From the NCBI GenBank assembly GCA_964597685.1, contig CAZQZC010000162.1, positions 1-6,120 of the forward strand: 6,120 nt of DNA, written 5' to 3'. The notes beneath the pieces were generated by a model, which saw only the letters and a list, made by a program, of their open reading frames with translations, was not told the origin of the DNA and did not search any database. Positions 1 through 5,964 of this stretch are shown in pieces. Positions within the stretch are counted from its first letter, which is position 1. The number at the start of each line of letters is the position of its first letter. Position numbers and translations under genes: made by a program. The DNA comes from JBCBTJ01 sp964597685. Its GTDB lineage: Bacteria; Pseudomonadota; Alphaproteobacteria; Caulobacterales; Hyphomonadaceae.

Positions 1-83
1 GCCACGGCGCGCTTGGCGGCGGTTTGGCCAACGATGTGGCGGTCTAGCTCGGCGACGGTCTCGCGCGGAGTGAATTCGGACAT
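1..83 (-). CDS. hslU: HslU ATPase (unfoldase) subunit of the HslVU protease, N-terminal fragment
   Basis: HslU (ClpY) is the AAA+ hexamer that unfolds proteins and feeds them to the HslV peptidase in the cytoplasm. Only the first 27 codons are inside the window. They begin MSEFTPRETVAELDRHIVGQ and go on TAAKRAV. This matches the conserved HslU amino terminus (T-P-R-E-x-V-x-E-L-D-x-x-I-V/I-G-Q-x-x-A-K-R-A-V). The Walker A and B motifs lie beyond the edge and cannot be judged. The ATG is at 81-83, with GAAGG at 91-95 seven bases upstream. That site overlaps the stop codon of the preceding membrane gene (94-96), so translation is probably coupled. The gap between the genes is 10 bases. Although short, the fragment is specific, and its partner hslV lies just upstream on the same strand. 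Confidence 0.9.
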   Translation of the reverse strand, partial: MSEFTPRETVAELDRHIVGQTAAKRAV

Positions 84-90
84 AAAAGCG

Positions 91-95
91 CCTTC
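91..95 (-). promoter_or_regulatory. Ribosome binding site of hslU
   Basis: GAAGG on the minus strand lies seven bases before the hslU ATG and overlaps the TGA of the membrane gene (94-96). This layout favours translational coupling of the two genes. Confidence 0.6.
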
Positions 96-1197
96 AGGCA
101 GGTTCGGGCGGAAACAAGCGGCCGGCCAGGCCGTTGCTCGGTAAGACTTTCAGAAGCATCCGACGGGCCGTCCGCCAACCGCCCCCGAGTAGAAGAATGC
201 CTGCGCCGAGGATCAGCGCGGTGATAATAAAGGTCGTCGCCGGGTCGCTGCCGGCGTTGTCCACGATGACGCCCAGTCCAATGGCGATAGACAACAGCCC
301 GGATACGATCAAGGCGCGGCGATTGAGCGCCAATCCCAGGGCGCCGAACGCCGCCAAGACAAAGATCAGGAGAAACGCCTCGGCGTCCGACGATACGGCG
401 TCGGCATCCAGCGCGTAGCCGGAGACGAGACCCCGCACGCCGACGATGATCTGAGGCGCGGCGGCGAAGTGAAGCCAGAAGGCGTTGTCGGAGTTCAGGC
501 TGGCGCGGTGCGGATCGCGCGCATCGTAAATGATCGCGGCGGCCAATGTGCCAAGACCAAGCGTCAAACTGAGCGCGCCGCCATAGATGGCGCCGATATC
601 GGCCGCACCCACTGCGGCGGAATAGGCGAGGCCTGCGACGCCGACGGCCATAAGCAGAAACGAGAAGGGAAGCCGAAAGCGAAGATAGATCGCTAAAGCC
701 GCGGCCAACCAGCCGCCGGCGAACGCGTAGCCAACGCCGGCTATGGTCGCGAGCCCTCGGAATCCTCCGTCGATATCGCGCTGAACGGTCTCACCGCCGA
801 TCAAGGCCCCGACCGAAAGGGACACGTAAATCGAGATCAGCAGGGCCAGCGCCATACTGGGCAACAACAGACGCCTGCGGCCGCAGAAGTACTCTGCAAG
901 CCCCCACAAAGCGGCGACAACCGGCAACAAAACCCGCGCCGGCGCGCTCGACAAGCCGTCGACGCCGCCCTCAAAACCGCCGAACACTTGACCGGAGGCG
1001 ACGGTAAGGCCCGCCGTCAGCACCAGGATGCCAATCGTAATGAAAATGTCGTTCAGGTTGGCGAGGAAGCGAAGGCTCTCACCGTCGTTCTCGACACCCA
1101 TCCGACGCGCCCGCACAAAGGCTTCAAGGCGCGCGGCCTGATCGGCTGATATCACATCCGCCTCAACTGCGGCCTGCAGATCGCCCCGGTCAAACAT
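94..1197 (-). CDS. Polytopic membrane protein of unknown function, possibly DUF2157/DUF4401-like, between hslV and hslU
   Basis: This is a 367-residue protein of unknown function. Residues 1-32 form a soluble, Ala-rich helical stretch (DLQAAVEADVISADQAARLE), which resembles the short N-terminal helix of DUF2157-type membrane proteins. After it come about nine or ten hydrophobic segments, near 51-69, 88-104, 110-133, 151-171, 175-195, 201-224, perhaps 243-262, 274-291, 294-313 and 322-340. The basic, Pro-rich tail (RRMLLKVLPSN...RLFPP) also resembles that group. The family link is from memory of the pattern, not a search. The start is the ATG at 1195-1197: GAGG at 1204-1207 lies six bases upstream and the start overlaps the hslV stop by eight bases (ATGTTTGA). 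The frame stays open upstream to 1356, but there it runs inside hslV as Arg/Ser-rich sequence typical of an out-of-frame reading. I see no catalytic motif. Its position implies co-expression with the protease, not necessarily a shared function. Confidence 0.85.
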   Translation of the reverse strand: MFDRGDLQAAVEADVISADQAARLEAFVRARRMGVENDGESLRFLANLNDIFITIGILVLTAGLTVASGQVFGGFEGGVDGLSSAPARVLLPVVAALWGLAEYFCGRRRLLLPSMALALLISIYVSLSVGALIGGETVQRDIDGGFRGLATIAGVGYAFAGGWLAAALAIYLRFRLPFSFLLMAVGVAGLAYSAAVGAADIGAIYGGALSLTLGLGTLAAAIIYDARDPHRASLNSDNAFWLHFAAAPQIIVGVRGLVSGYALDADAVSSDAEAFLLIFVLAAFGALGLALNRRALIVSGLLSIAIGLGVIVDNAGSDPATTFIITALILGAGILLLGGGWRTARRMLLKVLPSNGLAGRLFPPEPA

Positions 1198-1765
1198 CCA
1201 GCGCCTCGATCGTGAAGTTGGTGTTCGTGTAAACGCAGATCCTGGCCGCGATCTCCATCGCTCGCCGGCCGATCGTCTCGGCGTCGTCCTCATATCCATA
1301 GATGCCAAGCGCCGCCGCCTGAGCGAAATTCCCGCCGGACCCGATCGCGACGACATTCTCCTCCGGCTCCAGGACGTCGCCCTGGCCGGTGATCACCAGC
1401 GTGGCCGTCTTGTCGGCGACGATCAGCAAGGCCTCGAGTTTTTGAAGATACTTCTCCGTGCGCCAGGCTTTGGCCAGTTCCACTGCGGCGCGCGTCAATT
1501 GTCCCGGAAACCGTTCCAATTGCTGCTCAAGGCGCTCAAACAGCGTGAAGGCGTCCGCCGTCGCCCCTGCGAACCCGGCGAGAATGTCGCCGCCGGCCAA
1601 CCGACGCACCTTGCGCGCGGTGCCCTTCATGACCGTCTGTCCCATCGAGACCTGGCCGTCTCCGATCAAGACGACACGTGAGGGTTTTCGCACGGCTAAG
1701 ATCGTCGTGCCGTGCCAGACGGCGTTGCTTGTCGATTGCGACGGGGGGCGCTGTTCATATGTCAC
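1190..1765 (-). CDS. hslV: HslV peptidase subunit of the HslVU protease
   Basis: HslV (ClpQ) is the threonine peptidase of the proteasome beta-subunit type. Two hexameric rings of it pair with HslU to degrade misfolded and regulatory proteins in the cytoplasm. The protein has 191 residues. The mature N-terminus is expected at Thr20 in WHGTTIL. Counting Thr20 as Thr1, the family's other key residues fall in place: Asp36 (Asp17, in IGDGQ), Lys52 (Lys33, in ARKVRR) and Ser143 in IGSGG (Ser124). GFAGATADAFTLFE and AVELAKAWRTEK are also typical. The start is a GTG at 1763-1765 with no clear ribosome binding site. No in-frame ATG, GTG or TTG occurs between it and Thr20, so a leader of about 19 residues must be removed. 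The nearby ATG at 1756-1758 is out of frame. The gene lies 48 bases after the GGDEF-EAL gene and overlaps the next gene by eight bases. Confidence 0.96.
   Translation of the reverse strand: MTYEQRPPSQSTSNAVWHGTTILAVRKPSRVVLIGDGQVSMGQTVMKGTARKVRRLAGGDILAGFAGATADAFTLFERLEQQLERFPGQLTRAAVELAKAWRTEKYLQKLEALLIVADKTATLVITGQGDVLEPEENVVAIGSGGNFAQAAALGIYGYEDDAETIGRRAMEIAARICVYTNTNFTIEALDV
1204..1207 (-). promoter_or_regulatory. Ribosome binding site that fixes the start of the membrane gene
   Basis: GAGG on the minus strand, inside the last codons of hslV, lies six bases before the ATG at 1195-1197. Together with the eight-base stop/start overlap, it supports starting the membrane protein here and not at the upstream end of its open frame, 1356. 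Confidence 0.6.
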
Positions 1766-1813
1766 AGCTAATTGATGTGGCGGATCGTATCTCGCTTCGC
1801 AAGGTCTATGCGC

Positions 1814-3811
1814 TTAACCCACTCGCCGAACGCGCGGCGCGTTGGCCTGATCCTGCCAAGACTCCAGCAGATCATCGAACGCCGCCGGCTTTAACCCGCC
1901 CGCATAGAGAAAGCCCTGGGCCATCGTGCAACCGCGCCGCCGCAGAAACTCCGCTTGCGCCTGGGTCTCAACCCCCTCCGCGACCGTCTTCAGTCCAAGC
2001 GTTTCCGCCATTGCGAGGATGGTTTCGACGATGGCTGGGCCTTCGCCGCCCGCGTCCAGCGCAGAAATGAATTGCCGGTCGATTTTGAAGGTATCGAAGG
2101 ACAATTGGGTGAGGATCGAGAGATTGGCGTGGCCGGTGCCAAAATCGTCCAAGGCCAGCTTAACGCCCATGGCGCGCAAGGGACGCATAACTTCAATCAC
2201 GCGCTGCGGGTTAGAGACCGCCATTGTTTCCGTGATCTCAAGCTCCAAACGCTTAGGCGGCAGGCCCGCCGCCCGCATGGCGTCCAGAACTTCGTCGATG
2301 AAGTCTTCTCGTTCGAATTGTTTGGGCGACACATTTACGGCCACGCTTAGATCTCGCCCACGTCGCGCCCAATCCGCCGCCGCTTCGCACGACTTGCGGA
2401 GAATTTGACCGCCTATGGCGTCGATCAAGCCGATCTCTTCCGCGATGGGGATAAAAACACCAGGCGAGACCGTTCGGCCCTCTGGACGCTCCCAGCGCGC
2501 CAACGCCTCCGCTCCAATGATCTCACCAGAGGAAAAGCATATTTTGGGTTGGAAGACTGGCGCGAACTCGCTGTTGTCGACAGCGGATTGAAGCTCGGCC
2601 TCCAGTTTGAGGCGGCTTTGGGTCATCCGGTCGAGCCGAGAGCTGAAGAATTGGAATCCGCCGCGCCCGGCGGATTGGGCCTGATCCAGGGCCATTTCTG
2701 CATGGGTCATCAACTCGGAAGCCGTGTCGCCATCCTCGGGCGCGATGGAGATTCCACCGTATACTCCAAGCGTCAGGTTCCGCCCTTCAACGCGAAACGG
2801 CCGTTCAAAGGCAAGTCGTATGGCGCGCACGATCACCGACGCTTCCTCGCGATTGGACCCCGGCGGCATGAAGATCGCGAATTCGTCGCTCCCCAAGGCC
2901 GAGAGGCTTGGCTTTGGGCCGCCGTGCGGGCAGGCGTCCAGCAAGTCCTCGAGGCGCTCCGCCGCAGCGGCCAAGACGGCTCGTGCAAATTGTCCGCCAT
3001 AGGCGTCGGTCGCTGCGATATAGCCGGCTAAGTCGATATGAATGAAAACGGCCTGCCGATCATAAGCGGCGCGCGGCAGGTCCTCGCTTAGAATCTGCAA
3101 GAGCCGCGCTCGGTTTGGCAATTTCGTCGTTGGATCGATGTATGCGGCGCTTTCGAGCTTGTCGATTTCAGCGCTTAGGCGACGGGCCGCTCGGGCGACA
3201 GCGATCCGCATCCGCGAAAAATCCGAGAAGCCGGGCGTGTGGGCTGGAAACTCTTCACGCTTTGGCGCAGCGCCGCCCCTTCCAATATGATCGGCGAAAG
3301 CGGTCAGGGAACGGCTTTCCTCTGCGATCCAGACGCCGAAGAGGCGCGCAATCAAAGTGGCGATCAGTGTTACGCCTGTCAGAAACGAGATGACGGTCAG
3401 GAAGACGCCGTCCACGGCGAACCAAGGCTCTGGCGCATATGCGACGCGCCCGACTGTCTCGCCGCTCCAAATCATGGGAACTGCGACGGCTGTTGGATTC
3501 TGGCTCAACGCTGGATCGCCGGCCAAAACCCGGTCTTGGTTGTCCAACAATGCGAATGTGGGCCCCAGGACTTGATCACCCGAAAATGCCACATGGGCCG
3601 GGCGTCCAGTCGCGACATCTTGGGCCGCGAGTTCGGCGATCCGCGTCGCCGCGGTCATGGCCTCGGATTCGCGCTCCGATATGAGCGTCCACGCCATGAG
3701 CAAGGCGACAACGCCCGTCATTATTGCGCACACGCAAAACGCGGTCGCGGGTAGGACAAGCTTAAGACTGATCTTACCGCGGCGCGGGGGCGCGTTCTGA
3801 ATCTCCGACAC
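1814..3811 (-). CDS. Membrane-bound GGDEF-EAL protein, probable cyclic-di-GMP phosphodiesterase
   Basis: This 665-residue inner-membrane protein very likely hydrolyses the second messenger cyclic-di-GMP to pGpG. Domain order: TM1 (about 16-44), a putative periplasmic sensor of about 90 residues, TM2 (about 136-162), a HAMP-like linker (about 163-220), GGDEF (about 222-392) and EAL (about 400-655). All eight residues of the EAL active site as defined in RocR are present with the same spacing: Glu435 (EAL), Asn493 (NVSPKQF), Glu525 (EITET), Asp555-Asp556 (DDFGTG), Lys576 (FKIDR), Glu612 (AEGVE) and Gln632 (QGFLY). The GGDEF signature is degenerate: GSDEF at 307-311, with the usual FKxxND...GHxxGD region reading YIAATDAYGGQFARA and no RxxD inhibitory site. 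It may bind GTP and regulate the EAL domain without making cyclic-di-GMP. The start is the GTG at 3809-3811, with GAAGG nine bases upstream. A TTG at 3863-3865 would add 18 residues of unlikely composition. The periplasmic ligand is unknown. Confidence 0.93.
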   Translation of the reverse strand: MSEIQNAPPRRGKISLKLVLPATAFCVCAIMTGVVALLMAWTLISERESEAMTAATRIAELAAQDVATGRPAHVAFSGDQVLGPTFALLDNQDRVLAGDPALSQNPTAVAVPMIWSGETVGRVAYAPEPWFAVDGVFLTVISFLTGVTLIATLIARLFGVWIAEESRSLTAFADHIGRGGAAPKREEFPAHTPGFSDFSRMRIAVARAARRLSAEIDKLESAAYIDPTTKLPNRARLLQILSEDLPRAAYDRQAVFIHIDLAGYIAATDAYGGQFARAVLAAAAERLEDLLDACPHGGPKPSLSALGSDEFAIFMPPGSNREEASVIVRAIRLAFERPFRVEGRNLTLGVYGGISIAPEDGDTASELMTHAEMALDQAQSAGRGGFQFFSSRLDRMTQSRLKLEAELQSAVDNSEFAPVFQPKICFSSGEIIGAEALARWERPEGRTVSPGVFIPIAEEIGLIDAIGGQILRKSCEAAADWARRGRDLSVAVNVSPKQFEREDFIDEVLDAMRAAGLPPKRLELEITETMAVSNPQRVIEVMRPLRAMGVKLALDDFGTGHANLSILTQLSFDTFKIDRQFISALDAGGEGPAIVETILAMAETLGLKTVAEGVETQAQAEFLRRRGCTMAQGFLYAGGLKPAAFDDLLESWQDQANAPRVRRVG

Positions 3812-3925
3812 TTGAGAGCACCTTCGCAGCCATACCCAATCGACCCCACCGCACCTATGTGGCAAAAACAGTTTAGGAATCTGTGAAGAGACACGTTGTA
3901 ATCCGGTAAACGTCCAGCAATCGAA
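3812..3925. promoter_or_regulatory. Divergent intergenic region between the GGDEF-EAL gene and hisB
   Basis: These 114 bases separate two divergent genes, so promoters for both directions are expected here. The region is more AT-rich around 3861-3910 than its flanks. I could not pick a convincing -35/-10 pair on either strand. A short ACAG/CTGT inverted repeat around TTTAGGAAT is present near 3868-3884 but is too small to call an operator. There is no leader peptide with a run of His codons and no attenuator-like hairpin of the enterobacterial his type. The call rests on gene layout, not on a recognised motif. Confidence 0.5.
3821..3825 (-). promoter_or_regulatory. Ribosome binding site deciding the start of the GGDEF-EAL gene
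   Basis: GAAGG on the minus strand sits nine bases before the GTG at 3809-3811. The longer alternative from the TTG at 3863-3865 has no comparable site, so the GTG is preferred. Confidence 0.55.
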
Positions 3926-4531
3926 ATGTCCGATATGAAATCCGAAAGATCATCCTCCGTCTCCCGAAAGACGAAAGAAACCGACATCACAGTTAAACTG
4001 AACCTCGATGGCGAGGGCGGAAGCAACATAAGCACCGGGATCGGATTCTTCGACCATATGCTTGAGAGCTTCGCAAAGCACTCGCTGATGGACTTGGACG
4101 TCAAGACAATCGGCGATCTGCACATCGACATGCACCATACTGTCGAAGATACGGGCATCGTGATCGGCCAGGCGATCAAGCAAGCCCTCGGTGATTTCGC
4201 CGGCATAACGCGCTTCGGCCACGCTTATGTGCCAATGGACGAAACGCTGAGCCGCGCCTCGGTCGATCTGTGCAAACGGCCTTATCTCGTTTGGAAGGTC
4301 GCTTTCCAGCGCGACAAGATCGGCGAGATGGACACTGAATTGTTCAAGGAGTTTTTCCACGCGCTTGGCGGAAATGGCGGCATGTGCCTGCACGTGGAGA
4401 CCCTCTACGGGGAGAATTCCCACCACGTCGCCGAAAGCTGTTTCAAGGCGACAGCCCGCGCCCTGCGCATGGCGACGACCATCGATCCGCGGCTCGGCGG
4501 TGAAGCGCCGTCAACCAAAGGATCGCTGTAG
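3926..4531 (+). CDS. hisB: Imidazoleglycerol-phosphate dehydratase
   Basis: HisB dehydrates imidazole-glycerol phosphate to imidazole-acetol phosphate, the sixth step of histidine biosynthesis, in the cytoplasm. The protein has 201 residues, which is the usual length of the monofunctional bacterial enzyme; it lacks the histidinol-phosphatase domain fused to HisB in enterobacteria. Visible signatures are RKTKET (14-19), GIGFFDHML (38-46), the metal-binding HHTVED (70-75), PMDE (103-106), the second metal-binding HHVAES (166-171) and the C-terminal PSTKG (195-199). Family knowledge says the enzyme binds two manganese ions through these His and Glu residues and assembles as a 24-mer. The start is the ATG at 3926. 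An in-frame ATG at 3935 would shorten it by three residues, and neither has a clear ribosome binding site. It is the first gene of the his run and is divergent from the GGDEF-EAL gene. hisH follows after 60 bases. Confidence 0.97.
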   Translation: MSDMKSERSSSVSRKTKETDITVKLNLDGEGGSNISTGIGFFDHMLESFAKHSLMDLDVKTIGDLHIDMHHTVEDTGIVIGQAIKQALGDFAGITRFGHAYVPMDETLSRASVDLCKRPYLVWKVAFQRDKIGEMDTELFKEFFHALGGNGGMCLHVETLYGENSHHVAESCFKATARALRMATTIDPRLGGEAPSTKGSL

Positions 4532-4591
4532 GCCTGCCGCGCTTCGGACAGTTCATTGCCGAAAGCGGGCTGCTCCCTTACACCGCCAGAC
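4532..4591 (+). other. hisB-hisH spacer with an imperfect hairpin
   Basis: This is a 60-base gap between two his genes. Bases 4537-4547 (CCGCGCTTCGG) can pair with 4559-4568 (CCGAAAGCGG), giving about nine base pairs with one mismatch and one bulge around an 11-base loop. There is no T-run after it, so it is not an intrinsic terminator. It could be a processing or stability element, or chance in GC-rich DNA. No ribosome binding site for hisH is evident in the gap. Confidence 0.25.
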
Positions 4592-5233
4592 ATGAAGATG
4601 ATCGCCTTGATCGATTACGGCTCCGGCAACGTGCATTCGGCCGCCCGCGCCCTGCGCGCGGCCGCCAACAACGCCAAGAAAACGCGCGAGGTGCGCCTGA
4701 CGTCCGACCCCGACGCGCTGCGCAGCGCAGATCGCATCGTCCTGCCGGGCGTCGGGCATTTTCGAGACTGCAAGGCGGGCATCGAGGCGCGCGACGGATT
4801 GGCCGAAGCGCTCCGCGAGCAGGTGGTGGAGGCGGGCAAGCCCTTCCTCGGCATTTGCGTCGGCATGCAGCTTATGGCGGATTTCGGCCTGGAGGACGGC
4901 GAAACGCGTGGCTTCGGCTGGATCCACGGCCAGGTCGCGCCGTTGGACCCCGGTCCCGGCTTTCGCATCCCGCACATGGGCTGGAACGAAGTGTCCGATA
5001 CGAGCGGCCACCCGGTGCTGGCGGGCCTGGGCGACGGGGCGCACGCCTATTTCGTCCATTCCTACGCTTTCCAGCCGGAAGACGAGGCGCATATCGCGGG
5101 GATGACCGATTACGGCGCGCCCTTTGCGGCTTGCGTGGCGCGGGACAATCTGTTTGGCACGCAATTCCACCCGGAGAAGAGCCAGGAAACAGGGCTGAAG
5201 CTTCTCTCCAATTGGGTGCTTTGGACGCCATGA
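4592..5233 (+). CDS. hisH: Imidazole glycerol phosphate synthase, glutamine amidotransferase subunit
   Basis: HisH hydrolyses glutamine and passes ammonia through HisF, which uses it to turn PRFAR into imidazole-glycerol phosphate and AICAR, the fifth step of histidine biosynthesis. The protein has 213 residues and is a class I (triad) amidotransferase. It begins MKMIALIDYGSGNVHSA, the typical HisH N-terminus. The oxyanion strand is LPGVGHF (51-57). The nucleophile is Cys89 in GICVGMQ, and the other triad members are His193 and Glu195 in TQFHPEKSQ. GFGW and PHMGWNEV are also family motifs. I chose the ATG at 4592; an ATG at 4598 would also fit. The open frame extends to a TTG at 4556, but those 12 residues do not look like HisH. 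Its stop overlaps the start of hisA by four bases (ATGA). The partner gene hisF is not in the window. Confidence 0.97.
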   Translation: MKMIALIDYGSGNVHSAARALRAAANNAKKTREVRLTSDPDALRSADRIVLPGVGHFRDCKAGIEARDGLAEALREQVVEAGKPFLGICVGMQLMADFGLEDGETRGFGWIHGQVAPLDPGPGFRIPHMGWNEVSDTSGHPVLAGLGDGAHAYFVHSYAFQPEDEAHIAGMTDYGAPFAACVARDNLFGTQFHPEKSQETGLKLLSNWVLWTP

Positions 5234-5964
5234 GCGGCTTCACGCTCTACCCCGCCATAGATCTGAAGGACGGTCAGTGCGTCCGCCTTAAACGTGGCGA
5301 AATGGACAAGGCGACGGTCTTCAACAGGGATCCGGCGGACCAGGCCGCACGCTTCGCCGGCATGGGCTTCGCCTGGATCCATGTTGTGGACCTGAACGGC
5401 GCCTTCGCGGGCGAGAGCCGAAACGCCGAGGCCGTCGCTGCAATCATCGCCGCCACAGCCCTGCCGGTCCAGCTGGGCGGCGGCGTGCGCGACCGGGCCG
5501 GGATCGATCGCTGGCTTACGGCGGGCGTCGAGCGCGTGATCCTCGGAACGGCCGCCCTGCGCGATCCGGAGCTGGTAAAAGGCGCCGCACGGGACCTGCC
5601 CGATCGTGTGGTGGTGGGCATAGACGCCGTTGACGGGCAAGTGGCCGTGGAGGGCTGGGCGAGGACCTCCGACATGGCCGCAATCGACCTCGCCAAGGCG
5701 TTCGAGCAATCGGGCGTCGCCGCCATCATCGCCACGGATATTGGCCGCGACGGTTTGAAAACCGGTGTGAATGTCGACTTTACAGGAGCGCTGGCCGATG
5801 CGGTCTCGATCCCCATTATCGCCTCCGGCGGGGTTCGGGGCGTAGACGACATCGCGGCGCTCAGGGTGCGGTCGGGAGACCGGTCAATCGCCGGGTGTAT
5901 TCTCGGCCGGGCGCTCTATGATGGGGACATCGAACCTCACGAAGCCCTGGCGGCGGCCGACTAA
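5230..5964 (+). CDS. hisA: ProFAR isomerase (phosphoribosylformimino-5-aminoimidazole carboxamide ribotide isomerase)
   Basis: HisA converts ProFAR to PRFAR by an Amadori rearrangement, the fourth step of histidine biosynthesis, and so supplies the substrate of HisHF. The protein has 244 residues and is a (beta/alpha)8 barrel with the usual two-fold internal symmetry. It begins MSGFTLYPAIDLKDGQCVRL. Asp11 in PAIDLKDG and Asp132 in GIDAVDG are the expected acid/base pair, and Thr169-Asp170 in ATDIGRDG completes the site. Phosphate-binding loops are LGGGVR (82-87) and ASGGVR (198-203), and GRALY near the end (226-230) is also typical. HVVDLNGAF favours HisA over its paralogue HisF. The ATG at 5230 overlaps the hisH stop (ATGA), which implies translational coupling. 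The TAA at 5962-5964 overlaps the stop of a convergent gene. The frame is open for about 125 codons upstream, but that stretch lies inside hisH and looks like an out-of-frame reading. Confidence 0.97.
   Translation: MSGFTLYPAIDLKDGQCVRLKRGEMDKATVFNRDPADQAARFAGMGFAWIHVVDLNGAFAGESRNAEAVAAIIAATALPVQLGGGVRDRAGIDRWLTAGVERVILGTAALRDPELVKGAARDLPDRVVVGIDAVDGQVAVEGWARTSDMAAIDLAKAFEQSGVAAIIATDIGRDGLKTGVNVDFTGALADAVSIPIIASGGVRGVDDIAALRVRSGDRSIAGCILGRALYDGDIEPHEALAAAD

Noticed and set aside
1198..1356. N-terminal extension of the membrane protein to 420 residues
   Set aside because: It overlaps hslV, is Arg/Ser-rich, and a good ribosome binding site supports the ATG at 1195-1197.
2405..3031. Plus-strand open frame of 208 codons opposite the GGDEF-EAL gene
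   Set aside because: No family motif and no ribosome binding site. It is complementary to the GGDEF and EAL coding sequence, whose conserved motifs explain this stretch.
3812..3865. TTG start adding 18 residues to the GGDEF-EAL protein
   Set aside because: The GTG at 3809-3811 has GAAGG nine bases upstream; the extra residues (Cys, Trp and Arg-rich) do not look like a natural N-terminus.
3868..3884. Short inverted repeat ACAG...CTGT in the divergent intergenic region
   Set aside because: Only four bases per arm, which is expected by chance, so it is not called as an operator.
3721..4206. Minus-strand open frame of 161 codons spanning the divergent gap and hisB
   Set aside because: It crosses the hisB start in antisense, has Ser/Pro-rich out-of-frame composition and no motif. 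The HisB reading is unambiguous.
4553..5170. Minus-strand open frame of 205 codons opposite hisH
   Set aside because: It mirrors hisH, whose full catalytic triad and motifs are on the plus strand, and it shows no recognisable domain.
4855..5229. In-frame upstream extension of hisA of about 125 codons, which would give a 369-residue protein
   Set aside because: It lies inside hisH in another frame, is Arg/Gly/Pro-rich as expected of an out-of-frame reading, and HisA is complete from the ATG at 5230.
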